NCBI GenBank assembly: GCA_944321885.1
Contig: CALUNB010000010.1
Span: forward strand, 1 to 57,069
DNA: 57,069 nt
Direction of reading: 5' to 3'
Source: an uncultured Bacteroidales bacterium
Lineage (GTDB): Bacteria; Bacteroidota; Bacteroidia; Bacteroidales; P3
The position numbers and the translations under genes are program-made. Below, one piece after another: positions 16,298 through 26,787 of the stretch (positions are counted from its first letter, which is position 1; each line of letters opens with the position of its first letter). Under the pieces are notes generated by a model. That model had not been told where the DNA came from and made no database searches. It was given only the letters and a program-made list of their open reading frames with translations.

Positions 16298-19200
16298 ATG
16301 AAAACCAAACTGATACAGGAAAAATTCCGTTGGGTGTCCGTCATGTTTTTCGCTTGTTTTTTTGTGCAGGCGGCATCGGCTTATACCGACCATCAGATTT
16401 CTTGGCATACCTTCGAATGGGATGCGGAACGCGGTGTCATCCGTTGTACGATTCGTTATTACCAGACGTTCGGAGGTTCCGGGGACGGGCATTGCGGATT
16501 CGAAGAGGATGGCGGCGTGACGGTTACCGTGGGTTCGGCGGCGGTCAATATCGAAGGCAAATCAGACAGTCCGGAGTTGGATAGGTACGAGGTTGTCCGG
16601 GGAAACGTGATTCTTGTCAAGAATCCTGAAACCGGCAAAGCGTGGACCTTGGGGAACCCGGGCGAGAGTGAGAATTGGTATACGGTCACTTTCGATGTCC
16701 AGATTCCGTCTTCCTCGGTGAACACCACGGTGAATTACTCGATTGTGGGGAAATGGTGGAGGCGCGGCCCCCTTGCAGAGGATCAGCAGATTAATTTTTA
16801 CGATGGGTCGGTGACCACCACTTGGGAGCGTTCCGCTTTCTCGACTTCGGGCTATACGTTCACGGAAGACAATGGCCGTCCGGCCGTCCGCTTGTCTTGG
16901 AACCGGCCTGACAACAATGCGAATGCCAATCATTTCGGGAATATCGCTTTGGCCGATGCCAACCGGAGGCTTCTGACGGCGGGACAAGGAGAAACCGTTT
17001 CTTTCAGTGGTCAATCCGTCAGTGGCAGTTTCATGTTGCACCCTTCCTCCGGAGGAAATTACGACCCTAACAACACGGCGGGCTATACCTACCATGTGGT
17101 GCAGAGATACACACCTACGGACAATGATGCCTTGACCTACGAGACTTCCACTACGGAGAGCACTTGTTTCCAGGTTCCGGCTTATACGCAGGTTTCCGAT
17201 TTCACGGCCAGCTTCGATGGCTCCAGCCGCCAAATCCTGCTCTCCTGGAGCATGCCGAGCATTCCTTCGGCTCCGGGGGAATACGTGGACGATAACTTCC
17301 GGATTAACTGCCGCCAGGTGGACAACGGGAGCGGGCAGGCGGAAACGAACACTTCCTATTTGGTATCCTACAAGCCGGGGCAAAAGAATTACGAACTTGC
17401 CATCGACGTGGAAGAGGGAACGGATGCCGACTTTTATTTCGAGATTTACCGGACCTTCACCGACCCGGACGATGCACGGCCTTCGGTATGGCGTAGGACG
17501 TATGCCAAGATGGATACCTTGCAGAACGTGAACGCCAACCATATCCGTCCCGATGAGCTTTTTGCCGAGTTTACCGAAGATGGTTCCGCTGTCCGCGTTA
17601 CTTGGACCAGTTCCAACGGGGGCGTATGGAGCGAGGGTACCAAGGTGACTTTGACCCGTTTGAATCTGACTTACAGCTCTTCGGAAGATATAACCCTGTC
17701 CCGTTCCGATTACGAACGCGGGGAATATACCGATGCCATGATCCAGTTGTGCAACGAGTACCAGTACAAGATGCAGCTTGTACCCAACGAGAAATACGGG
17801 GGTGTCCCCTCCGTGTACACCGACCCGGACAAGACCCTGATCAAGATGGAAAAAGGGGATTTGCTGGCCTTCTCGGCCTCCAAGGGTTATTTCGGCGACC
17901 GGGTGGAACTGAGCTGGACCAAGACCGGTTTGTTCGACGAGTTCGCGGTGGAACGCAAGGAATACGGGCAGGACGATTCCTTTTACAAGAAAATCCTGAC
18001 CGAACCCAATTCGAGCACGAGTACCGATTACACGGTCCATGACGCGACTGCCGAGCCGGGCAAGATTTACCAATACCGGGTGGTGGGCTTGGCCCAATGC
18101 GCCGACACGGTCCTGGAATCGGATGAAGTCTTGGAAGACGTGGGCTTCAGGACTCCGACCGGGGATATTTACGGGCGTGTGACTTTTGAAAACGGGCAGG
18201 CCGAGGAAGGTGTCGAAGTTTATCTGGAAAGCGATTTGGGGGAAACGGGCCGGAGCCTCTACTTGGACGGGCGTTCCGGGACGCGAGCCGTGATTCCCGA
18301 TTCTGCTTTCTTGCAGGATGCCACCGGGCAAATCAGCTTGCAAGCTTATGTGAAGCGGAATTCCGGTTATGGGGACATCCTGGCGAAGGAAGGAATGTAT
18401 GCCTTAGGAATCAATTCCTTGGGGCAGATTTATTTTTCAGCCGGCGCCAACACTCTCCTCACCGATACGGTAACGTATGGGAACCGCCGTTCGTTCATGC
18501 ATTTGACAGCCGTCAAGGACGAAGGTGCGATGCGCCTGTACGTGGACGGCAAGTTGGTGAACGAAAGGGAAATTTCGCAGAGTGTGCCGGCCACGGAGGC
18601 TGATTTTGTCATCGGGGGCAGCGATTTTTCCGGTTACGTGGACGAAGTGCGCATCTGGAATACTGCCTTGGATCCGGAAAGCATCGCCGAAGATTACAAC
18701 CGTTACCTGGTAGGGAACGAGACGGGTTTGGTCGCCTATTATACGTTTGATTATTCGGTGGAAAGGAATTTGGACAACGAGCAAGGAACCGGACAGTTCT
18801 TCGACCAGTCTTACGACAAGTTGTCCGTGTATGGCGAACATCATGGGATTCTGGAGAACGTCTTGCTCAGCGATACGGTTCCCTCCACCTCCCAATTGGG
18901 ATACCGGGCTTATACCGGGGCCGATGGAAGTTATGCCATCCATGCGATTCCTTATGTGGGTGGCGGGACCGCCTACACGATTATACCCCGTCTGGGTATC
19001 CATGAATTTTCCCCGCAACGCGAAGACCGCTATATCAATTCCGGGGCACAGAGCCATACGGTGAATTTTACCGATGTTTCCTCCTTCGATGTGGAAGTGA
19101 CCGTGGTTTATGAAGGCGGGACATATCCTGTGCAAGGTGTTTCTTTCACGATTGACGGGGTGACGGCGATGGACGGCAGGGGACAGGTCTATACCACCGA

Positions 19201-22200
19201 TGCCGCCGGGATGGTGACTTTGCAGGTTCCGGTCGGAACGCATGAAGTCAAGGCGGTGAAAGACGGGCATGTCTTTGCCATCGACGGACGGATTTGCAAT
19301 TCGGATTCAACGGATTTGAACTACCAGGACCGGGTCGCCGGACGCATCATCGAAGATATCACGATGGTGAAGTACATGGGACGTGTGGCGGGAGGAACCG
19401 TCCAGGAAGCCTACCCGGTAGGCCATTCCTTGTCGGAAAACAATCTGGCCGACAACATGCAGATTACGTTGACCCATGCCTATACGGGAACGACTTACGA
19501 CATGGTCTCTGACACGGTGACAAAAGTTTATTTGCATGGTCCCGACTATTATGCCCGGGATTCGAGGAAAAGCAATGCTGTCTTTTACAACGAGGATGGA
19601 GCCGTGATTTCGGTCAACAATGAAACCGGGGAATTCGTGGCTTATCTGAGGCCTGAACGTTATACTTTGAAAATCAATGCAGAAGGGCACCCGAATATTC
19701 CGGGTAACAACAGCGAACTGAACCTTTCTTCCGCTTTCACCGAACAATACGAGTTGTACGAGCATTCGGGCGAGGTGACAGTGGAGACCCGCGATACGAT
19801 TTTCACCTATGATTACGGACGGCCCATCCTGGACGGGAACGATACGGTGTCCTACGTGGTTACGGATACGACCATCCTTGTCAGGACGGAGACCCGCAAC
19901 ATGCAGTTCAAGGATTCGGTCATGTACAACAGCATGCAGAAGTTCATCGAACGTGTCAAGCCGGAAGTGAGCATCGTGCAGACCCGTAACAACGAGCCTT
20001 TGGATTACTACGGTTCGGAAGTCTTGATCCAGACCGATTTGACCGGACATTCCGACACGGTTGCTTTGGTGGAAGGTGGGACCTACTTGTTCGGCAGGCC
20101 GGTATTCCAGCAAGGTACGCCGTACACGCTCGATATTTCCGTGTTCGAGGGTTACCGTTACAATGGATTGGATACCCGCGTGGACCGTGTACCGACCCGG
20201 GATGCCCGTATTTCCTTCACCAATAACATCCAGGGAGCGCAGCAGGATACCGTCATCACGGCCGACAGCCTGGGGCATGCCGTATATACTTTCCAGGCCG
20301 GCGGTCCCAATGTCAGTAGCGGGGAAAGGACACTGTCCGCCTTGGTCGCCATCGGCTCAGGCAACGGTTCCCAGACGACTTTCCCTTGGGAGCAACCTTC
20401 CAGTTTCGTGGATGGTCTGGCCTATGTGGTCGGAGGCAGTCCTACCGGGACCAATTTCGTTACCGGCGGTCCGGACCGGGTCGTGACGGTCTTGCGGGAT
20501 CCTCCCGGTTCGGGCAGTTACGCTTATTTGGAACAAGGAGTCTCTTTTACCACGAGTTCCACGTATTCCGGGACGGTTTCCAACGAAGGTTCCGAGGGAA
20601 CCACGATTGGAGCTTCCAACGCGGTTTACCAATGGCATGGTGTGGGATCGGGGGTGATGAATGTAGCTATCGAGGCTGACAATGGGACGACGGTAGGTGT
20701 GGTTCATGAAGAATCCTATACCGATGCCAACACCAAGACGGCTACCACGACTACGACCACGCGGTTCCAAACTAGCGATGCTCCCGAGTACGTGGGAGCG
20801 GAAGGAGATGTGTACGTAGGCTACTCCACCAACCTGACCTTCGGGCAGACGAACAATGTGACGGTGGTATCCCGCCAAGCTTATGAGCAGAACGAGGGGA
20901 ATTATGAAAATACTTTCGCGGAGACTCCGGACTGGGTGTTGGTCCTCAAGGAAGGGACCAATATTTCCGAAAATTTTTCGACACTGTTCGTCTATCCGCA
21001 ATATTACATCATCAATACCTTGATTCCTAATTTGGAAAGAGTGAGGAACGAGTTGTTGATGCCCTATGACACGTATTCCGGGCGGATTGAGGAATTGCAG
21101 GCCTTGGCCAACAGCCAGGACACAGTCTTCTATCTTTCCTATTTCCAGCCTTCCCATCCGGATTATGGCAAGAGTAATACCGACGAGAGCATTTCCGACC
21201 GTTCGCACGGGAATCCGGAGGACATGACCGACGGACCGAGCTACCGGGTCATCTACAAGAATGATATCATGGTGAGGGCCAACAGCATCGTACCGCTGCC
21301 CGACACGATTTCCTTCCTCAACCAAGCCATCGAGGGTTGGGAACAGACCATGGCCGCCAATGAAAAGGCGAAGGTGGAGGCGGAACTGATGCAGAATTAT
21401 TCCTTCCAGGCCGGGAGCAACGTGGAGTACAGCGAAAGTTATTCGGGGGCGCGGCATGTCGAGAGTTCGTTCGAGATAGTGGTCGGCATGTCGGTGGAAA
21501 CCGAAGTGTCCTTGAACACGATTGGTATCAAGACCGGTTTGCAAATCAACGAGACCGTGACCACGACACAGGGAAGCTCTTCGGAATCGGAAGAGGAATT
21601 GAGCCATTGCAAGGGTTTTGTCTTGGCCGAAGAAGGCACGGACTACCTGAGTGTGGATGTATGCCGGGAAAAGAACGAGGATGAGGGTTACGGCACGGAC
21701 GGGGACCTGACCGCCCGGGATTACTATCCTTCTTTCATTTTCAAGACCCGGGGCGGGGTGACCTCATGCCCTTATGAAGGAGCGTCCTACACCCATTATT
21801 ACAATCCGGGGACCCTTATCGGCGAGGCCACGGTGAGCATGGAGGCTCCGACAATTTATACCGATAACGATTTCTTGGAGAATGTACCCTGCGGGGAACC
21901 GGCCCGTTTTACCCTTTACATGACCAACGAATCCGATGCCCGTGAATCCATGTGGTTCAACTTGCGGGTCATCGAGGCCAGCAATCCTTACGGGGCGCAG
22001 TTCAGCATGGACGGGGGTGCCATCGGGAACGGGCGGAGCCTGATTGTCCCCAATGGGGAAATCTTGGTCAAGACCATCGAAATTGAAAAAGGGGCGGTCT
22101 TGAACTACGATTCCCTGATGTTGGTGTTGGAATCCCAATGCCAGCCTTCGGACAATACCGATACCTACGACGATATTGCCGACACCTTGATGTTGCATGT

Positions 22201-25200
22201 GCATTTCACCCCGGCCTGTACGGATGTGGCCATCCGGCAACCGGCCACGAACTGGACGTACAATACCCGTTTGGCTACGGCCATGCAGGATGGTATCGAG
22301 CAACATTACATGCCGGTGGTCTTGGGCGGGTTCAATGTGAACTATCCCGATTTCGACCATATCGAAATCCAGTACAAGCCTGCATCCGAAAGCGATGAAA
22401 ATTACATCACGCTGATGCGCTATTATAACGACAGCACGCTTTTCCGCCAGGCTACGGAGAACGGGCTTGCCGCTGCCATGATCGAAGGTTCGGAAATCTC
22501 CTACCGTTGGTTCATGGACAATTTGCAGGACCAGCGTTACGATTTGCGGGCGGTTTCGGTCTGCAATATTTCCAATTCATTGGTTTATAATTATTCTGAT
22601 GTTTCGAGCGGTATCAAGGACTTGTATAATCCCCGTCTTTTCGGCTCCCCCCAACCGGCGGACGGCATTTTGAGCGTGGAAGATGAAATCCGCCTCGATT
22701 TCAACGAACCGATTGCGGCGGGTTATATGACCAACAACAATTTCCAGGTAAGAGGTGTCCGGAACGGGACGGAAACCGACCATAGCGTGTCTGTCCGTTT
22801 GGACGGGATAGACGACTACTTGGCTTCGGATGCTGTAAGAAACTTGACTGCCAAGGATTTCACCCTTGAGATGTGGATTAACGGCAATGCCCAGGATGCA
22901 GTCTTGTTCTCGCATGGCAACGTGAACGATCATGTGGCTTTCGGCCTCACCTCCGACAATCATTTGTATGCCTCGGTGAATGGGCGGACCTTGCGCTCCA
23001 CTTCGGCTTTTGTTTTCGACCAAGGTTCCTGGGCGCATGTGGCCATGGTCTACACGGCGGATGGCTATGTTTCGCTTTATTACAATTACCAGGAAGTCCT
23101 TGCTGTCGAATACATGGGGGCATACCGGGGGATTGGCAACATGACGGTAGGCCGGGATATCGACGGGCAGAATCCCTATGCCGGGCAGATAGACAATCTA
23201 CGGGTTTGGGAAACCGCCCGTTCGGTTTCCGAGTTACAGCTCAACAGTCTGACGAAACTTTCGGGGAACGAGGTGGCCTTGATGCTCTATTGCCCGATGG
23301 ACGAAGGCCGGGGCAGTGTGGTGGAAGACCAGGCCCGGGGGGCGAATTTGGCTATGTACGGTTGCGAATGGGCCACGCCGGAGGGCCGTAGCACTTTGTT
23401 CGATGGTGCCACGGGTTATCTGGGCTTGAACACCTCGGCGGCTGTCATCACTTCCGATATGGATTTCACCATCGAGTTCTGGTTCAAGGCGGCCGAAGGT
23501 TCCCGTTCAGCCACGATGCTTTCCAACGGGCGAGGAGACGGGAACGAAATGGGAGGAAGCCAGAACCGTTTCGCGATAGGGTTCGATGCCTCCGGAAACC
23601 TCTATTTCGCCAACAATGCTCACACGGTCTTGATTGACGGGGATTATGCCGACAACAATTGGCATCATATCGCCGTTACCGCAGGTCGGGTGCAAGGCCG
23701 GGTGCAGATTTACATGGACGGGGCCTTGTCCACTTACTTCAATGTGGAACGAACGGGCGGGATTTCCAATAGCGAGGCTTACGTAGGTGCCAAGGCTTGG
23801 TACGAACCGGACGATGCGATCACTTTGCATGTGGACGAGTTCTTCCAAGGGGCGATTGACGAAGTCCGTTTCTGGAACCTTTACAAGACGGCGGCCTTGG
23901 TGGAAGAAGAGATGTACAAACGTCTGGACGGGGATGAGGCTGGTCTGCTGGCGTGGTATCCGTTCGAATACTACATGGAATGGCAGGGTACGGAAGAACT
24001 GAACTATACCTTGCAGGATCAGAAAATACCTTCCGACCCCTCCTATGAGGCCCCGGAAGCTGTCCTTACGGGTACGGCCATCGAGTCGGCGGACATTCCC
24101 CCGATTGTGGACAAAGGACCGGTAAGCGACCTTTCCTTCAGCTATGTTGTCAATGACGATGCGTTGATTATCAACTTGGAAGAACCTTACGAGAGCGTGG
24201 AAAAGACCATCGTCACCTTCACGGCTTCCGAAATCATGGACCAGAACGGCAACGAATTGCTCAGCCCGATTACCTGGTCTGCCTATATCGATCGCAACCA
24301 ATTGCGTTGGAGCCAGTCGGAATGGACGGATACCAAGCGGGTTTACGAGGAATACGAATTCACGGTGGACATCGTGAACAACGGAGGCTCCATCCAGAAT
24401 TACACGATAGAGAACCTTCCGTCCTGGTTGACGGCTTCGCCCTCGCAAGGCAAGATCAATCCGGCATCGACCCAGCATGTCAATTTCCAGGTGCGCCAGG
24501 ATTTGAACATCGGGACCTACGATGAGGTAATCTACTTGAGGGATGAGAACAATGTAGGTGAACCTTTGGCCTTGAACCTGACCGTGGTAGGGGATGTGCC
24601 CCAATGGGAGGTCGATCCATCCGCTTTCCAATACAGCATGTCCGTGTTCGGGCAATTGAGGTTCAACAATATTTTCAGCATGGATGAGAACGACATGCTT
24701 GCCGCTTTTGAAGGCACGCAATGCGTGGGTGTGGCCCATAGCGTTTACAACGAGGATGTGGATATGTGGTACGCCATGCTGACGGTCTACTCCAACCGGG
24801 TCGTGCATCAGGATTTGAGTTTCCGGATGTGGGATGCCAGCACGGGTATCACCTACCAGGCGGTGCCGGAGCAGGAAATCCGCTTCACGAACAATGCCAT
24901 TTACGGGACTCCGGTGGATCCGCTCATCTTCGACGGGCAGACCCTTGTCTTCCAGGATTTGAGTTTGGACGAGGGTTGGAACTGGATTAGTTTCAACTTG
25001 GCCAGCGACAACCTTTCGGATGTCAATACGGCCTTGGCAGGTGGTGCTTGGTCCACGGGAGACCAAATCAAGGTGATGCAGGAGGAAGACGGGCGCATGG
25101 TATATCGTTTTGCCGATTATTCGGCAAGGGAAGGGCGTTGGAAGAATGCTTTCGCCTTGAACAACACGAACATGTTCATGATTTATTCCTCCAAGCCCCA

Positions 25201-26083
25201 GGTGTTGAGCCTGGATGGCGTATGGGCCGACGCGCTCGAAACCCCTGTCACGCTCAAGGCGGGTCGTTGGAACTATATCGGTTTCGTGCCCAATGTGAAC
25301 TTGACGGTACGGGATGCCTTGGCTGGTTACGAGGCCCGCGAAGGGGATGTGGTCAAATCCATCGACGGCTTTGCCATGTATAGCGGCCACAATTGGATTG
25401 GTTCCCTCCAATACATGGAACCCAATGCCGGATACATGCTCTTGAATACCGACAATGTGGACAAGACCTTGGTTTATCCGACTTCCTCTACCATTGCAGG
25501 CAATACCTATTCGGTGGCGAAGGCCAGTCCTTGGCCCGACAACATGGGTATTGTGGCCTACAGCAAGCTGGTTGAGCCGGGCGATGAGCTGTCCGTTTGG
25601 GTGGATGGCCAGGAACGTGGTCATGTCCGTCCGGTCGCGATGGGTGGAAAGACCTTGCAGTTCGCCATCGTGGCGGGCGACGGCAATACGGGCCGGGTGG
25701 TCTTCCGTTTGGAAAAACCCGACGGGTCGTGTTATCATTCCACCAACCAAATTGCGTACCGTTCCAACCAAGTTACGGGCAGTCCCGACAAGCCTTATGA
25801 ATTGTTCTTCGAGGAAGAGTCCGGGCATGCGGGGGCTTGCCGGGTGGATTTGATGCCCAACCCGGCCAAGGAGAACGTGTTTGTTGAAATCCGTTTGCCG
25901 TCTTCGGCAGAGGTCTTGCTTGAGATGCTGGACGCCCATGGCAAGGTGGTTTACATGAGGACCGTCCAGGTGGATGGTTTCTTGCGCCACGAAATCGATT
26001 TGGAACCGTTTGCGGCCGGCACTTATTTTGTACGGTTGAGCTTGGGCGGGGAAACCTGTCTTGAAAAATTGATTCGATTGTAA
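16298..26083 (+). CDS. Giant T9SS-secreted LamG-domain surface protein
   Basis: 3261 residues with a signal peptide (ends ASAY). Beta-sandwich/Fn3-like modules occupy about 30-620. A carboxypeptidase-regulatory-like strand pair (GDIYGRVTFENGQAEEGVEVYLES, about 622-645) is interrupted by a first LamG/jelly-roll domain (about 651-815). Two more LamG domains lie at about 2164-2340 and 2364-2556 (DFTLEMWINGN, MDFTIEFWFKAAEG, with HVAMVYT/HHIAVTAG cores). An Ig-like module (about 2667-2765, NLPSWLTASPSQGKI) follows, then a module at about 2768-2880 that is shared with the lipoprotein gene downstream. The end (about 3183-3261) is a type-A T9SS sorting domain (VDLMPNPAKENVFVEI, GTYFVRLSLGGE). The central 1000-2100 region is unrecognised. 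Predicted surface adhesin, glycan-binding protein or scaffold, with no obvious catalytic site. Confidence 0.88.
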   Translation: MKTKLIQEKFRWVSVMFFACFFVQAASAYTDHQISWHTFEWDAERGVIRCTIRYYQTFGGSGDGHCGFEEDGGVTVTVGSAAVNIEGKSDSPELDRYEVVRGNVILVKNPETGKAWTLGNPGESENWYTVTFDVQIPSSSVNTTVNYSIVGKWWRRGPLAEDQQINFYDGSVTTTWERSAFSTSGYTFTEDNGRPAVRLSWNRPDNNANANHFGNIALADANRRLLTAGQGETVSFSGQSVSGSFMLHPSSGGNYDPNNTAGYTYHVVQRYTPTDNDALTYETSTTESTCFQVPAYTQVSDFTASFDGSSRQILLSWSMPSIPSAPGEYVDDNFRINCRQVDNGSGQAETNTSYLVSYKPGQKNYELAIDVEEGTDADFYFEIYRTFTDPDDARPSVWRRTYAKMDTLQNVNANHIRPDELFAEFTEDGSAVRVTWTSSNGGVWSEGTKVTLTRLNLTYSSSEDITLSRSDYERGEYTDAMIQLCNEYQYKMQLVPNEKYGGVPSVYTDPDKTLIKMEKGDLLAFSASKGYFGDRVELSWTKTGLFDEFAVERKEYGQDDSFYKKILTEPNSSTSTDYTVHDATAEPGKIYQYRVVGLAQCADTVLESDEVLEDVGFRTPTGDIYGRVTFENGQAEEGVEVYLESDLGETGRSLYLDGRSGTRAVIPDSAFLQDATGQISLQAYVKRNSGYGDILAKEGMYALGINSLGQIYFSAGANTLLTDTVTYGNRRSFMHLTAVKDEGAMRLYVDGKLVNEREISQSVPATEADFVIGGSDFSGYVDEVRIWNTALDPESIAEDYNRYLVGNETGLVAYYTFDYSVERNLDNEQGTGQFFDQSYDKLSVYGEHHGILENVLLSDTVPSTSQLGYRAYTGADGSYAIHAIPYVGGGTAYTIIPRLGIHEFSPQREDRYINSGAQSHTVNFTDVSSFDVEVTVVYEGGTYPVQGVSFTIDGVTAMDGRGQVYTTDAAGMVTLQVPVGTHEVKAVKDGHVFAIDGRICNSDSTDLNYQDRVAGRIIEDITMVKYMGRVAGGTVQEAYPVGHSLSENNLADNMQITLTHAYTGTTYDMVSDTVTKVYLHGPDYYARDSRKSNAVFYNEDGAVISVNNETGEFVAYLRPERYTLKINAEGHPNIPGNNSELNLSSAFTEQYELYEHSGEVTVETRDTIFTYDYGRPILDGNDTVSYVVTDTTILVRTETRNMQFKDSVMYNSMQKFIERVKPEVSIVQTRNNEPLDYYGSEVLIQTDLTGHSDTVALVEGGTYLFGRPVFQQGTPYTLDISVFEGYRYNGLDTRVDRVPTRDARISFTNNIQGAQQDTVITADSLGHAVYTFQAGGPNVSSGERTLSALVAIGSGNGSQTTFPWEQPSSFVDGLAYVVGGSPTGTNFVTGGPDRVVTVLRDPPGSGSYAYLEQGVSFTTSSTYSGTVSNEGSEGTTIGASNAVYQWHGVGSGVMNVAIEADNGTTVGVVHEESYTDANTKTATTTTTTRFQTSDAPEYVGAEGDVYVGYSTNLTFGQTNNVTVVSRQAYEQNEGNYENTFAETPDWVLVLKEGTNISENFSTLFVYPQYYIINTLIPNLERVRNELLMPYDTYSGRIEELQALANSQDTVFYLSYFQPSHPDYGKSNTDESISDRSHGNPEDMTDGPSYRVIYKNDIMVRANSIVPLPDTISFLNQAIEGWEQTMAANEKAKVEAELMQNYSFQAGSNVEYSESYSGARHVESSFEIVVGMSVETEVSLNTIGIKTGLQINETVTTTQGSSSESEEELSHCKGFVLAEEGTDYLSVDVCREKNEDEGYGTDGDLTARDYYPSFIFKTRGGVTSCPYEGASYTHYYNPGTLIGEATVSMEAPTIYTDNDFLENVPCGEPARFTLYMTNESDARESMWFNLRVIEASNPYGAQFSMDGGAIGNGRSLIVPNGEILVKTIEIEKGAVLNYDSLMLVLESQCQPSDNTDTYDDIADTLMLHVHFTPACTDVAIRQPATNWTYNTRLATAMQDGIEQHYMPVVLGGFNVNYPDFDHIEIQYKPASESDENYITLMRYYNDSTLFRQATENGLAAAMIEGSEISYRWFMDNLQDQRYDLRAVSVCNISNSLVYNYSDVSSGIKDLYNPRLFGSPQPADGILSVEDEIRLDFNEPIAAGYMTNNNFQVRGVRNGTETDHSVSVRLDGIDDYLASDAVRNLTAKDFTLEMWINGNAQDAVLFSHGNVNDHVAFGLTSDNHLYASVNGRTLRSTSAFVFDQGSWAHVAMVYTADGYVSLYYNYQEVLAVEYMGAYRGIGNMTVGRDIDGQNPYAGQIDNLRVWETARSVSELQLNSLTKLSGNEVALMLYCPMDEGRGSVVEDQARGANLAMYGCEWATPEGRSTLFDGATGYLGLNTSAAVITSDMDFTIEFWFKAAEGSRSATMLSNGRGDGNEMGGSQNRFAIGFDASGNLYFANNAHTVLIDGDYADNNWHHIAVTAGRVQGRVQIYMDGALSTYFNVERTGGISNSEAYVGAKAWYEPDDAITLHVDEFFQGAIDEVRFWNLYKTAALVEEEMYKRLDGDEAGLLAWYPFEYYMEWQGTEELNYTLQDQKIPSDPSYEAPEAVLTGTAIESADIPPIVDKGPVSDLSFSYVVNDDALIINLEEPYESVEKTIVTFTASEIMDQNGNELLSPITWSAYIDRNQLRWSQSEWTDTKRVYEEYEFTVDIVNNGGSIQNYTIENLPSWLTASPSQGKINPASTQHVNFQVRQDLNIGTYDEVIYLRDENNVGEPLALNLTVVGDVPQWEVDPSAFQYSMSVFGQLRFNNIFSMDENDMLAAFEGTQCVGVAHSVYNEDVDMWYAMLTVYSNRVVHQDLSFRMWDASTGITYQAVPEQEIRFTNNAIYGTPVDPLIFDGQTLVFQDLSLDEGWNWISFNLASDNLSDVNTALAGGAWSTGDQIKVMQEEDGRMVYRFADYSAREGRWKNAFALNNTNMFMIYSSKPQVLSLDGVWADALETPVTLKAGRWNYIGFVPNVNLTVRDALAGYEAREGDVVKSIDGFAMYSGHNWIGSLQYMEPNAGYMLLNTDNVDKTLVYPTSSTIAGNTYSVAKASPWPDNMGIVAYSKLVEPGDELSVWVDGQERGHVRPVAMGGKTLQFAIVAGDGNTGRVVFRLEKPDGSCYHSTNQIAYRSNQVTGSPDKPYELFFEEESGHAGACRVDLMPNPAKENVFVEIRLPSSAEVLLEMLDAHGKVVYMRTVQVDGFLRHEIDLEPFAAGTYFVRLSLGGETCLEKLIRL

Positions 26084-26097
26084 AAACGCATGGAAAG

Positions 26098-26150
26098 GCT
26101 GTTTGGGTTTGCTTGGAACCGGGTCCGGAATTCCGGTTTTCCCAAACAGC
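26098..26150 (+). terminator. Long two-part hairpin after the giant gene
   Basis: GCTGTTTGGG (26098-26107) pairs perfectly with CCCAAACAGC (26141-26150). Inside, GGAACCGG pairs with CCGGTTTTCC. It begins 15 bp after the stop codon. The downstream sequence is only mildly T-rich (TTTCTG). It is likely to terminate or partly terminate the upstream transcript, or to stabilise its 3' end. Confidence 0.5.
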
Positions 26151-26225
26151 TTTCTGAAAGGTTTGAATGCTTGGGTGCACGGGATTCCGTTGCTTTTCCG
26201 GCAATCAGGAAAAAAACATACGATT

Positions 26226-26654
26226 ATGATTGGGAAAATGAAAATGGCTTTGGCGTTTGCCTTGGGTGCTTTTTTGTCCGTGTCCTGTTCGGACGAACCG
26301 GAATACACCCGGTATGAAAATCCGCATTGGACAGTTGTTGCTTCGGAGGAGTATTCGGAAAGCTGTACGATTGTGATGGACTTGCCTGCCAATCTGAAAG
26401 CCTACCAGGACACGCTTGCCGATGTGGTGGGGGCTTTTGTGGGCCAGGAATGCCGGGGGGTATCCACCCAGCAGGATGGTTTGTTCTACATCATGGTCCT
26501 GGGGTCGGGTTCCGAGACAGGAAATATCGAGTTGAGGTATTACAATGCCCGCAACAAATACATGTACCGGGCGACGGAACTGATACCTTTTGTCATCAAC
26601 CAGAGGATAGGGAGCACGGACGAGCCTTATGTGCCCGGATTCGATATTTTGTAA
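26226..26654 (+). CDS. Small lipoprotein sharing a domain with the giant protein
   Basis: 142 residues from the ATG at 26226; 26238 is an equally plausible start. The hydrophobic leader ends in LSVSC, a lipobox, so the mature protein should be lipidated at Cys and held in a membrane. The remaining ~115 residues (DTLADVVGAFVGQECRGV, FYIMVLGSG, ELRYYNARNKYMYRA, FVINQRIGSTDEPYV) align by eye with residues about 2768-2880 of the giant protein just upstream (DMLAAFEGTQCVGVAHS, WYAMLTVYS, SFRMWDASTGITYQA, FTNNAIYGTPVDPL). It therefore appears to be a free-standing version of that module. The function of the module is unknown. Same strand and locus as its neighbours. Confidence 0.82.
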   Translation: MIGKMKMALAFALGAFLSVSCSDEPEYTRYENPHWTVVASEEYSESCTIVMDLPANLKAYQDTLADVVGAFVGQECRGVSTQQDGLFYIMVLGSGSETGNIELRYYNARNKYMYRATELIPFVINQRIGSTDEPYVPGFDIL

Positions 26655-26700
26655 AGGGAAACTTCAAGGGAAAAAGGCTGTCAGGGACGACTAAAACGAA

Positions 26701-26765
26701 CCTTTCGATTAAGCCGAGCGCAGCGAGTTCATGAACACCTTGAAATTCTTTGCGCTGTGAATAAA
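26701..26765. repeat. Family-C intergenic repeat, copy 1
   Basis: On the minus strand this reads TTTATTCACAGCGCAAAGAA and continues to CTCGCTGCGCTCGG...ATCGAAAGG. It matches 48652-48703 with few differences over about 52 bp. The terminal ATCGAAAGG also ends the 75-bp unit at 142-150. It lies between the lipoprotein and OmpA-family genes and does not continue either reading frame. Confidence 0.75.
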
Positions 26766-26787
26766 GGAACGTGAAAACGAAGGAAAC

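Noticed and set aside
23507..26392. 961-codon antisense frame across the end of the LamG giant and the lipoprotein start
   Set aside because: The composition (many His, Arg, Val, Ile from reverse-complemented codons) is typical of shadow frames, and the plus-strand proteins are clearly real.
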